From Acidobacteriaceae bacterium (GTDB lineage: Bacteria; Acidobacteriota; Terriglobia; Terriglobales; Acidobacteriaceae), in NCBI GenBank assembly GCA_009781125.1, contig WQYS01000211.1:1-5140 (forward strand): DNA of 5,140 nucleotides. The letters run 5' to 3'. Position numbers and translations under genes: made by a program. Numbering within the stretch: the stretch's first letter is position 1; the number at the start of each line of letters is the position of its first letter. Below are positions 1 through 5,140 of this stretch, in pieces. Below the pieces are notes generated by a model. That model was given only the letters and a program-made list of their open reading frames with translations. It made no database searches and had not been told where the DNA came from.

Positions 1-537
<537 letters not shown>

Positions 538-543
538 CTAATT

Positions 544-615
544 GTCTTCTTCGCAGCGTGTCGTGCTGCTGCGGTGCTTCAATTCCGTCTGCGCCTTCAC
601 GCTGCGCGCGAAGAC
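544..615 (-). repeat. Imperfect inverted repeat in the rpoB-rpoC spacer
   Basis: The left arm, GTCTTC-TT-CGCAGCGTG (544-560 on the plus strand), is the reverse complement of the right arm, CACGCTGCG-CGC-GAAGAC (598-615), except for the small internal loop of 2 against 3 bases. This gives a 9-pair and a 6-pair helix closing a loop of 37 bases (561-597). It lies wholly in the spacer, starting about 15 bases after the rpoB stop and ending 63 bases before the rpoC ATG. In the transcript the repeat is followed by AAUUAGC with no U-run, so it does not look like an intrinsic terminator. An RNA stem for processing, stability or partial attenuation between rpoB and rpoC is possible. The pairing is seen; its role is inferred. 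Confidence 0.55.
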
Positions 616-630
616 GACAAGCTAGATAAA

Positions 631-5112
<4,482 letters not shown>

Positions 5113-5140
5113 GCTCTCTCCTGAGGAACTACTCACCTTC
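5113..5140 (-). other. rpoB leader, edge of window
   Basis: Only 28 bases upstream of rpoB are present. They contain the ribosome binding site and no recognisable promoter. In one reading frame GAA-GGT-GAG-TAG would end a preceding gene at 5129, but three codons cannot identify it. In most bacteria rplL lies upstream, and that cannot be checked here. Confidence 0.5.
5114..5122 (-). promoter_or_regulatory. Ribosome binding site of rpoB
   Basis: The coding-strand sequence AGGAGAGAG precedes the ATG at 5112-5110, with AGGAG ending five bases before the start codon. It decides the start: the upstream in-frame GTG (5136-5134) has only GAAG directly abutting it in the visible sequence, which is too close to serve as a ribosome binding site. 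Confidence 0.85.

Noticed and set aside
544..615. The spacer inverted repeat as an intrinsic terminator of rpoB
   Set aside because: No U-run follows the stem, the loop is long, and rpoC must be transcribed through this point in the usual operon arrangement.
5113..5136. GTG start at 5136, which would add eight residues (MSSSSGES) to RpoB
   Set aside because: The ATG at 5112 has a strong AGGAG at ideal spacing and matches the usual family N-terminus. The added residues overlap that ribosome binding site and look like a translated leader.

Overview
The window is a fragment of a bacterial RNA polymerase operon, read entirely from the minus strand. It holds a complete rpoB (beta subunit, 1493 residues from the preferred start), a 150-base spacer, and the first 160 codons of rpoC (beta-prime subunit), which runs off the left edge. 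No RNA genes, mobile elements or CRISPR arrays are visible, and the long plus-strand open frames are antisense shadows of rpoB.

Organism: the DNA is fairly GC-rich with strong G/C bias at third codon positions. Three traits resemble Acidobacteriota, probably class Terriglobia (Acidobacteriales), as I remember those proteins: the RpoC N-terminus ([20 protein letters not shown]), the RpoB N-terminus ([20 protein letters not shown]), and a cysteine-rich insertion in RpoB. This assignment is from memory, not from a search.

Layout in transcription order (right to left): 5140-5113 is a short leader with a good Shine-Dalgarno sequence; 5112-631 is rpoB; 630-481 is the spacer, with a long imperfect inverted repeat, a small GC hairpin and the rpoC ribosome binding site; 480-1 is the rpoC 5' end. 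The two products are the large catalytic subunits of RNA polymerase. Together they form the active-site cleft and assemble with alpha, omega and sigma.

The most notable content lies inside rpoB. Compared with the E. coli beta subunit (from memory), an insertion of about 61 residues near the N-terminus carries two four-cysteine, zinc-ribbon-like motifs. The first has exactly the cysteine spacing of the beta-prime zinc finger encoded in the same window. A second insertion of about 42 residues is lysine-rich at its end and falls in an AT-rich codon patch. The coiled-coil insertion after the flap is about 22 residues longer than in E. coli, and the protein has an extra C-terminal tail. The canonical catalytic and rifampicin-site residues are intact. 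I see no wholly new system here. The window is a housekeeping operon with lineage-type embellishments of the polymerase.
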